Both the position numbers and the translations under genes were made by a program. Shown here in pieces: positions 43,502 to 51,879 of a stretch of 64,000 bases of DNA. Within the stretch, counting starts at the first letter, position 1. Each line of letters opens with the position of its first letter. The stretch lies in contig NZ_CP070977.1 in the NCBI RefSeq assembly GCF_018417535.1, positions 2,542,001-2,606,000 of the forward strand, read 5' to 3'. Under the pieces are notes generated by a model. It worked only from the letters and a program-made list of their open reading frames with translations, had not been told where the DNA came from and made no database searches. This DNA comes from Burkholderia pyrrocinia (lineage in GTDB: Bacteria; Pseudomonadota; Gammaproteobacteria; Burkholderiales; Burkholderiaceae).

Positions 43502-43520
43502 GCCGGGCCTGCGGCCCGGC
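43502..43520. repeat. GC hairpin after dsbC
   Basis: Perfect 8-bp inverted repeat GCCGGGCC / GGCCCGGC with a TGC loop, 11 bases after the dsbC stop on the minus strand. There is no T-tract, so at best it is an RNA-stabilising or weak termination hairpin. Confidence 0.45.
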
Positions 43521-43531
43521 ATGTCGGTCGG

Positions 43532-44260
43532 TTACTTGCTCGAGGCGAGCGCCTGGTTGAGCTGGTCGGCCGATACCGCGCCCGGCAGGCGGCGGCCGTC
43601 CGGCAGGAAGATCGTCGGCGTACCGGTGACGTTCATCCCGCGGCCAAGCGCGAGGTTCTTGTCGAGTGCGCTGGTATCGCAGGTACCGGCGCCGGACGGC
43701 GCACGGTGGTCGAGCATCCAGCCCTCCCACGTCTTTGCGCGGTCGGTCGCGCACCAGATCGCCTTCGACTTCACGGTCGAATCCGGCGACAGCACCGGGT
43801 ACAGGAACGTGTAGACGGTGACGTTGTCGACCGACTGCAGCGTCGTCTCGAGCTTCTTGCAGTACGGGCAGTTCGGATCGGAGAACACCGCGATCTTGCG
43901 TGCGCCGTTGCCCTTGACGATCTTGATCGCATTCGCGAACGGCAGGCTCGCGAAGTCGATCTTGTTGATTTCGGACAGGCGTGCGTCGGTCAGGTTCTTG
44001 TGCGTCTTGGTGTCGACGAGATCGCCGAGCAGCACGTAGTCGCCCGCCGCGTCGCTATAGATGATCTGCGAGCCGAGGTTCACTTCGTAAAGGCCCGCAA
44101 CCGGCGATTTCGACACGCTCTTGATCGGTGCGTCGTTACCGAGACGGGCCTGCAGCGTGGCTTTCAGCTTGTCGGTGGTCTGGTCGGCCTGCGCGGTGCA
44201 GCCCAGCGTCGCCATCGTGACGGCCAGCGCCAGCGACGCGATGCGGATCGTTTTTTTCAT
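43532..44260 (-). CDS. dsbC: Thiol:disulfide interchange protein DsbC
   Basis: Periplasmic dimeric disulfide isomerase kept reduced by DsbD. The 242-residue precursor has a signal peptide MKKTIRIASLALAVTMATLG ending near AQADQ; a Cys in GCTAQ gives it a lipobox-like look, but DsbC is normally soluble. The N-terminal dimerisation domain (GLYEVNLGSQIIYSDAAGDY) is followed by the thioredoxin domain with active site Cys131-Pro-Tyr-Cys134 (FSDPNCPYCKKLE), the cis-Pro GTPTIFLPDG and a second Cys pair. Confidence 0.94.
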   Translation of the reverse strand: MKKTIRIASLALAVTMATLGCTAQADQTTDKLKATLQARLGNDAPIKSVSKSPVAGLYEVNLGSQIIYSDAAGDYVLLGDLVDTKTHKNLTDARLSEINKIDFASLPFANAIKIVKGNGARKIAVFSDPNCPYCKKLETTLQSVDNVTVYTFLYPVLSPDSTVKSKAIWCATDRAKTWEGWMLDHRAPSGAGTCDTSALDKNLALGRGMNVTGTPTIFLPDGRRLPGAVSADQLNQALASSK

Positions 44261-44350
44261 CGAAATCTTCCTTCAGCTCAATCGGTGTGCACGGCACAGT
44301 GTACGCCGTAACGGAACCGAGTCCGACCGGCGAAGCGGCCGAAGGTTCGA

Positions 44351-45520
44351 TCAGCCGAGCGCGGCCGACACGAGCCAGCGCTTCACGAGCGGCTGCGCCC
44401 CGACGAATGCCATGCCCGCATTGCGTACCGCCTTCGCGAGCGAGCCCGGCACCGCGAACAGCCGCTGCAGGCCGTCGGTCGCGACCATCAACGCGCGGAT
44501 GTCCTCGCGGCGCGAACGCTCGTAGCGGCGCAGCAGCACCGTATCGCCGAGGTTGCGGAAGCTTTCCTTGCCGGCGATCGCGTCGGCGAGCGCCGCGACG
44601 TCGCGCAGCCCAAGGTTCATCCCCTGTCCCGCGAGCGGGTGGATCAGGTGCGCGGCGTCGCCGACGAGCGCGACGCGCGGCGCGATCAGCTTGTCGACCG
44701 TCTGCAGCGCCAGCGGGAAGCCGGCGGCCGGCGTCACGCATTCGAGCGTGCCGACCTGGCCGTGCGACACGCGCTCGACCTCGGCCGCGAGCTGCGCCGG
44801 ATCGAGTGCGAGCAGTTTGTCCGCATGCGCGGTGTGCGCGGACCACACAAGCGACACGTGGCCGTCCGGCAGTGGCAGCAGCGCGACGATCTCGCCTTCG
44901 TGGAACCATTGGTAGGCCGTCTCGCGGTGCGGCAGCGACGCCTTGAAGTTCGCGACGACGCCCGTCTGCCGGTAGTCGCGCCGTTCGATCCTGGCCCCCA
45001 TTTGCGAACGTACCCACGAATGCGCGCCGTCGGCACCGACGACGAGGTCCGCTTCGAGCACCTGCCCCGACGACAGCGTGAGCACGGCCGCATCGTCGCG
45101 CACGTCGAAGCCCTGCGCGCGCGCATCGAACCACGTAAGGTTCGGCTGGAACCGCAGCGCGGCGTCGAGCGACGCCTCGACCAGCGACGATTCGGCGATC
45201 CACGCAAGCTGCGGCACGGAGGCCTGGTACGCGGAAAAATGAAGCTCGGCGTGCGCATCGCCGTACACGCGCATGTCGTAGACCGGCGCGAGCCGGCTGT
45301 GGTCGAGCGCCTGCCAGACCCGCAGCCGCTCGAGCAAGGCCTGCGAGCTGGACGACAGCGCGTAGACGCGCGTGTCGAACGCGAGATCGGCGGGGCGCGG
45401 CGTGGCCGGCTGGGCGAGCAAGGCAGTCTTGTAGCCGGACTGGGTCAGCGCGAGCGCGGCCGTCTTGCCGACGAGCCCGCCGCCGACCACGGCAACATCG
45501 AAGGTGTGGTGGGCAGTCAT
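44351..45520 (-). CDS. UbiH/UbiF-family FAD-dependent hydroxylase
   Basis: Class A flavoprotein monooxygenase, most likely a ring hydroxylase of ubiquinone synthesis; which ring position cannot be decided. The 389-residue protein has the FAD motif [21 protein letters not shown], the DG motif [13 protein letters not shown] and the second FAD motif [22 protein letters not shown], all intact. An ATG nine bases upstream (45529) is possible, but it lies inside a perfect TATAAT, so 45520 is preferred. Coq7 at 12307 covers a different hydroxylation. Confidence 0.88.
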   Translation of the reverse strand: MTAHHTFDVAVVGGGLVGKTAALALTQSGYKTALLAQPATPRPADLAFDTRVYALSSSSQALLERLRVWQALDHSRLAPVYDMRVYGDAHAELHFSAYQASVPQLAWIAESSLVEASLDAALRFQPNLTWFDARAQGFDVRDDAAVLTLSSGQVLEADLVVGADGAHSWVRSQMGARIERRDYRQTGVVANFKASLPHRETAYQWFHEGEIVALLPLPDGHVSLVWSAHTAHADKLLALDPAQLAAEVERVSHGQVGTLECVTPAAGFPLALQTVDKLIAPRVALVGDAAHLIHPLAGQGMNLGLRDVAALADAIAGKESFRNLGDTVLLRRYERSRREDIRALMVATDGLQRLFAVPGSLAKAVRNAGMAFVGAQPLVKRWLVSAALG

Positions 45521-45527
45521 GGCGGGC

Positions 45528-45533
45528 ATTATA
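45528..45533 (-). promoter_or_regulatory. Consensus -10 element before the UbiH-family gene
   Basis: Minus strand TATAAT ends 7 bases before the ATG at 45520, so a transcript from it would begin at or next to the start codon. No good -35 hexamer is found 16-18 bases upstream. Confidence 0.35.
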
Positions 45534-45775
45534 GCCGCGGGGCCAAACCCTTACGCGGCCGGACTTTGCGGGAAATCAGCAGAATCGCAGGCGGACGCGG
45601 CGGCGCGGCGGCCCGCCGCATCGGCCGTTCGGCGCAACCCCGGAATCCGGGGCGTCGGCACGGTACAATAGCGTCTTTGACCGTCGGCCTGCCGCGCCCC
45701 AAGCGCCGGCCGCCCTTTTTTCCCGCGCCGCCGTGCCCTGTCCGGCCGCGCCGCCTTACCCGTCCGAAGGATTCC

Positions 45776-46870
45776 ATGAGTCTCAAATGCGGCATCGTCG
45801 GCTTGCCCAACGTCGGCAAGTCCACCCTGTTCAATGCGCTGACCAAGGCCGGCATCGCCGCCGAGAACTACCCGTTCTGCACGATCGAGCCGAACGTCGG
45901 CATCGTCGAAGTGCCCGATACGCGCCTGAAGGGGCTCTCCGAGATCGTCAAGCCCGAGCGCGTCGTGCCGGCCGTCGTCGAATTCGTCGACATCGCGGGC
46001 CTCGTCGCGGGCGCAAGCAAGGGTGAAGGCCTCGGCAACCAGTTCCTCGCGAACATCCGCGAAACCGATGCGATCACGCACGTCGTGCGCTGCTTCGAGG
46101 ACGAGAACGTCATTCACGTCGCCGGCAAGGTCAGCCCGATCGACGACATCGAGGTGATCAACACCGAACTCGCGCTCGCCGATCTGAGCACCGTCGAGAA
46201 GGCGCTCACGCGCTATTCGAAGGCCGCGAAGTCGGGCAACGACAAGGAAGCGGCCAAGCTCGTCGCGATGCTTGACAAGGTGCGCGCGCAGCTCGACCAG
46301 GGCAAGGCCGTGCGCGGCCTCGCGCTGTCGGACGACGAAGAGGCGCTGCTCAAGCCGTTCTGCCTGATCACCGCAAAGCCGGCGATGTACGTCGCCAACG
46401 TGAAGGACGACGGCTTCGAGAACAACCCCCACCTCGATGCGGTGCGCAAGTACGCGGAAAGCGAGAATGCGCCGGTGGTCGCCGTATGCGCGGCAATCGA
46501 GGCGGAAATCGCCGATCTCGACGACGCGGACAAGGAAGCGTTCCTCGCCGACATGGGCATGGCAGAGCCGGGCCTCGACCGCGTGATCCGCGCGGGCTTC
46601 AAGTTGCTCGGCCTGCAGACCTACTTCACCGCGGGCGTGAAGGAAGTGCGCGCGTGGACGATCCATGTCGGCGACACGGCGCCGCAGGCGGCCGGCGTGA
46701 TCCACACCGACTTCGAGCGCGGCTTCATCCGCGCGCAGACGATCGCGTTCGACGACTTCATCACCTACAAGGGTGAACAGGGCGCGAAGGAAGCCGGCAA
46801 GATGCGCGCGGAAGGGAAGGAATATGTCGTGCACGATGGCGACGTGATGAACTTCCTGTTCAACGTCTGA
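45776..46870 (+). CDS. ychF: Redox-responsive ATPase/GTPase YchF (OLA1 family)
   Basis: Obg-related P-loop NTPase that prefers ATP and is linked to ribosomes and oxidative stress. The 364-residue protein has G1 [17 protein letters not shown]3 [16 protein letters not shown], a central coiled coil and a C-terminal TGS domain ([15 protein letters not shown] through [17 protein letters not shown]). The NxxE form of the G4 specificity motif ([10 protein letters not shown] region) is typical of YchF. Start [11 protein letters not shown] at 45776 gives the family N-terminus. Confidence 0.96.
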   Translation: MSLKCGIVGLPNVGKSTLFNALTKAGIAAENYPFCTIEPNVGIVEVPDTRLKGLSEIVKPERVVPAVVEFVDIAGLVAGASKGEGLGNQFLANIRETDAITHVVRCFEDENVIHVAGKVSPIDDIEVINTELALADLSTVEKALTRYSKAAKSGNDKEAAKLVAMLDKVRAQLDQGKAVRGLALSDDEEALLKPFCLITAKPAMYVANVKDDGFENNPHLDAVRKYAESENAPVVAVCAAIEAEIADLDDADKEAFLADMGMAEPGLDRVIRAGFKLLGLQTYFTAGVKEVRAWTIHVGDTAPQAAGVIHTDFERGFIRAQTIAFDDFITYKGEQGAKEAGKMRAEGKEYVVHDGDVMNFLFNV

Positions 46871-46917
46871 GCACATCAACCGACGCTGTTTCGTGCGGCG
46901 TCACAGTAACCCGGAAC

Positions 46918-46944
46918 GGCCCGCGAGCAGCGGGCCTTTCTTTA
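46918..46944 (+). terminator. Terminator of ychF
   Basis: 7-bp stem GGCCCGC / GCGGGCC with a GAGCA loop and TTTCTTTATT tail, 48 bases after the ychF stop and just before the end of the convergent gene. Confidence 0.85.
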
Positions 46945-46956
46945 TTCCGGAGCGAC

Positions 46957-47382
46957 TCATGAAGGTTTGCGGGAAGCGCTCGTCGACAATCTTTTCGTCA
47001 TTTCCTTCGTAGCCGCCGTCGCGCAGATCGCCTGTGCCGCAGGACGCATCGAACCATCGCCCCATGCGTTGCGCGCCGATTTTTCGCATGATGTGTCGCG
47101 CGCCTTCTTCCACTTTGCGATCCGTGCGTCGAACGCCTTCCTGCGCTGTGGCCGCTCATTCACTTGCTTGTCGACAACCTGCTGCAATTCTTGCTCGGCG
47201 ACGAGTTGATCGCGCCACGCACAGAAATTCATGCTTGTCTGATTCGAATCGCAGTCGCTGAGCAGTGCGTTGACCTCGCTCGCCGGCAAACCGCTGCGCG
47301 CCGCTATCTCATCGGCCGGCGTCTGGCCAGCAAACGCACTCACCGACGCCAGCACGAACAACCCGATCATGGCCCTTCTCAC
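46957..47382 (-). CDS. Secreted LprI-like (DUF1311) protein, putative lysozyme inhibitor
   Basis: A 141-residue protein with an N-terminal signal peptide (MIGLFVLASVSAFAGQ), hence periplasmic. The mature part has the four-cysteine pattern of LprI/DUF1311: a Cys, then TSMNFCAW, later ARDTSCEKSARNAW, GSMRPAAQAIC and a final TKR segment. Members of this family are known to inhibit lysozymes. It starts at a GTG (47382) that overlaps the stop of the upstream lysozyme frame as GTGA, so the two would be translationally coupled. An ATG at 47370 with GAAGGG before it is an alternative start. Function is inferred from family and neighbour. Confidence 0.75.
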   Translation of the reverse strand: MRRAMIGLFVLASVSAFAGQTPADEIAARSGLPASEVNALLSDCDSNQTSMNFCAWRDQLVAEQELQQVVDKQVNERPQRRKAFDARIAKWKKARDTSCEKSARNAWGDGSMRPAAQAICATAATKEMTKRLSTSASRKPS

Positions 47383-47910
47383 TGCGCCCCCTGCTGTGGC
47401 TGGAACGGCGCCGATTCGAGCCGACGCCGGTTAACAAGGCCGGTCGAACGAACAGGTGCCAAGCGGCGCCCATTCGCGTCTCGCGGATGAATCCAGACAC
47501 GCTGATTCATGTGCGACACCACGCCAGTGTCGTTGCTCTGATTCGCGGAACGGAGCGGGCCAGTGCGCCAGTGCGCCAGTGCGCCAGTGCGCCAGTGCGC
47601 CAGTGTTGCCGGCATTGTAGGTATAGCTGACGAGTTCGTCGAATTGCAACTGCGTCAATTGCCGAGTCGGGACATGTCGTCGCACGGCGGCCTCCGCCCG
47701 GCCGACACGGACCGCGAGTTGCGCATTCACTTGCGACGGCGTAACCGGCCTCCGCAGTTCTTCCGCGGTGCACGGCCCGGTATGAGCGAGCGTCCCGACG
47801 CCATAGGTACAGTTGTTCGCCTGATCGTTGTAGTACGCCATGACCGCGCTTTCCCGCAGACGCAGCTCGGCGCAACCCGCTTCACTCAACCGCATGTTCT
47901 CATTCGCCAT
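47379..47910 (-). pseudogene. GH24 (T4-type) lysozyme, out of frame at an 8-bp tandem repeat (possible phase-OFF gene)
   Basis: The ATG at 47910 follows GGGAGGGTGGCAG and opens a protein with the exact T4-lysozyme spacing Glu20-x8-Asp29-x5-Thr35 (RLRES, YYND, CTYGVGTLAHTG) and the helix LTQLQFDELVSYTYNAGNTG. At 47605-47560 the frame enters an octamer repeat and continues in the wrong frame to a stop at 47431 (159 residues). The proper C-terminus (SANQSNDTGVVSHMNQ, then GLVNRRRLESAPFQ, a typical GH24 ending) lies in another frame and stops at 47379, overlapping the LprI-like gene. Adding one repeat unit or removing two joins both halves. No signal peptide is present. Alternatives: a true pseudogene or an assembly error in the repeat. 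Confidence 0.8.
47560..47605. repeat. Octanucleotide tandem repeat, 5.75 copies of CCAGTGCG
   Basis: Five full copies of CCAGTGCG (47560-47599) and a six-base partial copy. Eight is not a multiple of three, so each unit gained or lost shifts the frame of the surrounding lysozyme gene. In protein the tract reads as ALAHWRTG repeats. No similar repeat was noticed elsewhere in the window. Confidence 0.95.
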
Positions 47911-48104
47911 CTGCCACCCTCCCGGCACGACCGCTAATCGCGCGTCGACTTCATCATTCACTTCGGTTGTCTAAATGATCAATGTAGGAAGTTGTTGCCG
48001 CCGACGAAATCAGACGAGTTCGATTTCTGTGACTCCAAATGTCAATGCCGCGCCCTATTGCCGAACGCCCTGCGTTACCACGAGTAAGTGCATCCGCTTA
48101 CCCC

Positions 48105-48145
48105 CACAAAACAAATGGCCCGACCGGCTAACGCCGATCGGGCCA
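48105..48145 (-). terminator. Terminator after the amino-acid permease gene
   Basis: 13-bp stem TGGCCCGACCGGC / GCCGATCGGGCCA with one mismatch and a TAAC loop, followed on the minus strand by TTTGTTTTG. It separates the permease from the lysozyme locus. A TTGACA occurs on the minus strand at 48045-48040 upstream of the lysozyme, but no good -10 follows. Confidence 0.75.
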
Positions 48146-48189
48146 CTTTCACGACAGGCGGCTCACCGCCATGCCGTCACATCACTGCA

Positions 48190-49581
48190 TCACATCGCCG
48201 ACACCCGCCGCCCCGCGTTCGCCTGCGCATCGCGACCGCGCTTGTTCAGCCACGACGCCAACAGCACGATCAACGCCAGCACGGCCGTCGCACCGACTTC
48301 CATCCGGTGATCCTCGCTGACGAACATCACGGTCAGCGTGCCGCAGATGAACAGGATCACGGCCCACGTGAGCCACGGGAACATCCACATCCGCAGCGTC
48401 AGGTCAGCGCCGCTCGATTCGAGCGTCTTGCGCATCCGCAGTTGCGAGATCGCGATCACGAGATACACGAGCAGCGCGATCGCGCCCGACGTCGCGAGCA
48501 GGAAGCCGAACACCTGCTCCGGCATCAGGTAGTTCGCGATCACGGTCACGAAGCCGAATGCGGTCGATGCAAGCACGGCCGCACGCGGCGTGCCGGTCGA
48601 ATCGGTGCGGTGCAGGAACGCAGGTGCGTCCTTGCGCTTCGACAGCGAGAACAGCATCCGCGACGCCGTGTACAGCGCCGAATTCAGGCAGCTCGCGACC
48701 GACACGAGCACGATCACGTCGATGATCGCCTTCGCGTTCGGGATGCCGATCAACTCCATCGCGCGCTGATACGAGCCGTGCTTCGGCAGCAGCGGGTCGT
48801 TCCACGGCACGATGGCCGCGACGACGAGGATCGAGCCGAGATAGAACAGCGTGATGCGCCAGATCACCGAGTTCGTCGCACGCACGATCTGGCGTTGCGG
48901 GTTGTCCGATTCGGCGGCCGCGATCGTCACGATCTCGGTGCCGAGGAACGAGAACATCGTCGTCAGCATCGCCGCCAGCACGGCACCGGCGCCGTTCGGC
49001 ATGAAGCCTTGATGCGCGAACAGGTTCGACACGCCCGATACGGCCGGCGCCGGAATGATCCCGACGATCGCCGCGCCGCCGATGCACAGGAACACGACGA
49101 TCGCGACGACCTTGATCAGCGCGAACCAGAATTCGAATTCGCCGTAGTTCTTGACGGAAAAGAGGTTGGTGACGGTGAGCAGCAGCGTGATGCCAAGCGC
49201 GAAGATCCAGGTTGCGATACTCGGGAACCATGCATTGAGGATGGTCGCGGCGGCCGTTGCCTCGATCGGGATCACGAGCACCCAGAACCACCAGTACAGC
49301 CAGCCGATCGAGAAGCCGGCCCAGTGGCCGATCGCGCGATCGGCATAGGTCGAGAACGACCCGCTGTCCGGATGCGCGACGGCCATCTCGCCGAGCATGC
49401 GCATCACCAGGACGACCAGCACACCCGCGATCGCATACGCGAGTATCGACGCCGGGCCGGCTTCCGCGATCGCGTGGCCGGAGCCGACGAACAAGCCCGC
49501 GCCGATGACGCCGGCAATCGACATCATCGTCACGTGACGCTGCTTCAGGCCCGTGCCGAGGCCTGTGTTGCTTCCACTCAT
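48190..49581 (-). CDS. APC-family amino acid permease (GABA permease-like)
   Basis: Inner-membrane proton-coupled amino-acid transporter. The 463-residue protein has 12 predicted hydrophobic segments and the APC signature near the N-terminus, MMSIAGVIGAGLFVGSGHAI, then SYADRAIGHW-type and SFLGTEIVTIAAAES motifs typical of the GabP/AnsP/ProY group. The basic N-terminus (GLKQRHVTM) also fits. Substrate cannot be set by sequence alone; GABA permease is the closest match by pattern. A terminator follows. Confidence 0.88.
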   Translation of the reverse strand: MSGSNTGLGTGLKQRHVTMMSIAGVIGAGLFVGSGHAIAEAGPASILAYAIAGVLVVLVMRMLGEMAVAHPDSGSFSTYADRAIGHWAGFSIGWLYWWFWVLVIPIEATAAATILNAWFPSIATWIFALGITLLLTVTNLFSVKNYGEFEFWFALIKVVAIVVFLCIGGAAIVGIIPAPAVSGVSNLFAHQGFMPNGAGAVLAAMLTTMFSFLGTEIVTIAAAESDNPQRQIVRATNSVIWRITLFYLGSILVVAAIVPWNDPLLPKHGSYQRAMELIGIPNAKAIIDVIVLVSVASCLNSALYTASRMLFSLSKRKDAPAFLHRTDSTGTPRAAVLASTAFGFVTVIANYLMPEQVFGFLLATSGAIALLVYLVIAISQLRMRKTLESSGADLTLRMWMFPWLTWAVILFICGTLTVMFVSEDHRMEVGATAVLALIVLLASWLNKRGRDAQANAGRRVSAM

Positions 49582-49995
49582 CTGTCTCTCTCCAATAAAC
49601 GGTTCCGGTACGACCGGGTGTCGCGTGAAGGCGGCGCGGGGAGTTGTCGTTCTTGAATCCGGCTACGACCGCGCGTGCGTCGCACGCGGGCATGAAGCCG
49701 GACTGAGCCGTTCAGGTCGGTGCGCCGCGCAGTCTGCGAAGCTGCGGGTGCGATGCGGCACGCAGGGCGCCGGCGCATCGCGTACGCCCTTTCCATCGGC
49801 TTTCGTCAGCCGCCTTCGAAGCGAAGGAGTGTAAGCATCAAACGGTTCTTCACTAAGAACCAATTGAAGAATTTCGATGGAACCACTTGTTGCGTCGACG
49901 CGAACCGACGCAACGCTTGGTCCGGTCGGCGCCGGCTCGCGCGCCGTCAGGCCGCTTCCGTCGAAGGCAATCCGGCCGCTTGGCGTGCCGGATAC
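49582..49995. other. Intergenic region upstream of the permease, with an inverted repeat
   Basis: About 410 bases with no recognised gene; open frames here are antisense or GC-driven. At 49844-49861 there is a perfect inverted repeat GGTTCTT-CACT-AAGAACC in a short AT-rich patch. It could be an operator or a small hairpin for the permease, which reads away from it. Confidence 0.45.
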
Positions 49996-50340
49996 TCAGT
50001 TCCCGCCGCGCGCCGCTTCGTCCCGCCATTTGGCAGGCACGATGGCGTGCCATTCTCGCAGAAGCAGGTTTTTCACGGCGTCGGGATGCGCGACAGACAG
50101 GCGCACCAGCACGATCGGCCAGCCCGCGTAGTGATCGGTCACGTAATACACGTCGGGCTCCGACTCGATCAGCCACGCGCGTTCGTCGGGGCCGACGCCC
50201 TTCACGACGAGCGTGTCGCCGTCCTCGCGCAGCCGCACGAGCATCTTGCCCTTCACCTTGAGTGCGGGCGTGCCGTACGACGTGCCTTCCTCGACGCCGC
50301 GCCACGCCAGCGCGATCTGCCGGACTTCGTCGAATGTCAC
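49996..50340 (-). CDS. MmcQ/YjbR family protein
   Basis: Small CyaY-like-fold protein of the MmcQ/YjbR (DUF419) family, probably a DNA-binding or housekeeping protein of unknown precise role. The 114-residue sequence has the family features LAWRGVEEGTSYGTPALKVKGKMLVRLRE, DTLVVKG and YVTDHYAGWPIVLVRL. Length is typical. Monocistronic between two transporter genes. Confidence 0.88.
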   Translation of the reverse strand: MTFDEVRQIALAWRGVEEGTSYGTPALKVKGKMLVRLREDGDTLVVKGVGPDERAWLIESEPDVYYVTDHYAGWPIVLVRLSVAHPDAVKNLLLREWHAIVPAKWRDEAARGGN

Positions 50341-50421
50341 AATGCCTCCCCGACCGTTGGTCGATGGTTGACGGTCCGGCCACCCTATCGGAAATCGCGC
50401 GGCACGCCCAGCGGCGCGTGC

Positions 50422-51687
50422 CTATCCGCCGGCCGCACGTGCGGCCACCGGCGCGCGTCCGGTGGTCGCGACGATGGCGAACGCGATCGCGTTCGCAACG
50501 GCGCTCGCGAGGATCGGCACGAGATAGCCGCCCCCCGCATCGTAGATAAAGCCGGCGGCGGCCGGCCCGATCAGCGTGCCGAACGCGACGCTCGTATACA
50601 GGATGCCGATGATCGCGCTCACGTTGCGTCCGCCGAAGTAGTCCATCACGACCGCCGGCAGCACGGCGACCCAACCGCCGTAGAACACGCCGAACACGAG
50701 TGCGAACGCGGTCAGCGTCGCGACGGTGCCGGCACCCGCCCACGCGACGAGCGCAACGGCCATGCCCGCAAACATCGCGAGCAGCGATGCGCGGCGGCCG
50801 AAGCGGTCGGCAAGGCCGCCGAGGAAGAAGCGGCCGGCCGTACTGCCGACGCCGATCGCGCCGAGCAGCAGCACGGCCGTCGACGGCGCGACGCCATGAT
50901 CGAGCGCGTACGGCACGAGGTGAACGAACGGGACGAACACGCCGAACGAGCACACGAGGCATGCGGCGTAGAGGCTCGCGAACGGCCGCGACGTGACGGC
51001 CTCGCGCACCGTCGCGCCTGCGTGCACGGTCGCGCCGGCCGCGGAAGCACCGGCCTTCCGGCCGCCGTCGCCGGCGGTATCGCCGTCCGGCAACAGTCCA
51101 CGCCCGCGCGGATCGTTCTCGATCAGCAGCGACATGCCCGCCCCCACGACCACCGCGATCACGGCCAGCGTGAAATACGCGCCGCGCCAGCCGACATGCG
51201 CGATCAGCGCGGACGCGAGCGGCGGCATCACGAGCGTGCCGACGCCGATCCCCGCGACCGCGAGCCCCGACGCGAAGCCTCGCCGCCGCACGAACCAGCG
51301 CTGCACCGCGCCGACGGCCGGCACGTATGCGCAGCCGACGCCGAGACCGACGCCGAGACCGTACGCGACATAAACCTGCACCAGCGTGTGTGCGGCGCCG
51401 GCGGCCGCGAGCCCGGCACCCGTCAGCAGCATCCCGGCGACCGCGAGCCGCCGAGAGCCGAAGCGATCGGCCAGCGGTCCGCTGACGATACCGAAGCCGA
51501 AATACAGGAAGCCGGCGAGCGAGAATACGAGCGAGATCTGCCCGCGCGATGCAGCGAAATCGCGCTGCAACGACTCGACGAACGCGCTGAACGTATACGC
51601 GCTGCCGAATCCAACGAACGTGACGGCGAACGCGGCCGCGACCACGTACCAGCCGTAGAAGAGGCGCGATGCGCCCGGGCGGTTCAT
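50422..51687 (-). CDS. Major facilitator superfamily transporter (OxlT/MCT-like)
   Basis: Twelve-span MFS permease of the oxalate:formate antiporter / monocarboxylate group, shown by the N-terminal RLFYGWYVVAAAFAVTF and the loop RRGFASGLAVAGIGVGTLVMPPLA. The 421-residue start at 51687 follows a strong GAGAGGAGC site; an ATG eight codons upstream is less likely. A central loop of about 35 residues with AGDGGRKAGASAAGA separates the two six-helix halves. Divergent from a LysR regulator that probably controls it. Substrate unknown. Confidence 0.88.
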   Translation of the reverse strand: MNRPGASRLFYGWYVVAAAFAVTFVGFGSAYTFSAFVESLQRDFAASRGQISLVFSLAGFLYFGFGIVSGPLADRFGSRRLAVAGMLLTGAGLAAAGAAHTLVQVYVAYGLGVGLGVGCAYVPAVGAVQRWFVRRRGFASGLAVAGIGVGTLVMPPLASALIAHVGWRGAYFTLAVIAVVVGAGMSLLIENDPRGRGLLPDGDTAGDGGRKAGASAAGATVHAGATVREAVTSRPFASLYAACLVCSFGVFVPFVHLVPYALDHGVAPSTAVLLLGAIGVGSTAGRFFLGGLADRFGRRASLLAMFAGMAVALVAWAGAGTVATLTAFALVFGVFYGGWVAVLPAVVMDYFGGRNVSAIIGILYTSVAFGTLIGPAAAGFIYDAGGGYLVPILASAVANAIAFAIVATTGRAPVAARAAGG

Positions 51688-51746
51688 GACGATGCTCCTC
51701 TCAGGTCCCATCGGCCGCCGCGCGGCGGCCGGATTGCCTCATGGAT

Positions 51747-51759
51747 ATAGTTGAACTAT
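51747..51759. promoter_or_regulatory. LysR-type operator between the MFS and LysR genes
   Basis: ATAGTT-G-AACTAT is a perfect 13-bp palindrome containing the T-N11-A core of LysR boxes. It lies in the 192-base divergent region, nearer the MFS gene, and overlaps a possible minus-strand -10 (TATATC). Confidence 0.6.
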
Positions 51760-51879
51760 GTTGATCGCATCGGCCGCCGCAAGGCAGCCGCGAAGAATGC
51801 GATCCGATGCGACAACGGTACTCGCGCGTACGCGTCGCCTCAAACGATATTTCGTCGACCTTTCGCTTTAGAAAAACTA

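Noticed and set aside
43532..44260. DsbC as a lipoprotein because of Cys in its signal peptide region
   Set aside because: The residues before the Cys (ATLG) only weakly fit a lipobox and DsbC is soluble; a Sec signal ending at AQADQ is more likely.
43426..44311. Long plus-strand ORF antisense to dsbC
   Set aside because: Arg/Ala/Val-rich shadow frame typical of GC-rich DNA; dsbC on the minus strand has full family motifs.
47965..48090. Minus-strand frame reading MHLLVVTQGVRQ, stop, GAALTFGVTEIELV, stop, just upstream of the lysozyme; looked like a decayed gene end
   Set aside because: Too short to recognise and likely chance; noted only because the two pieces are in one frame across a TAG.
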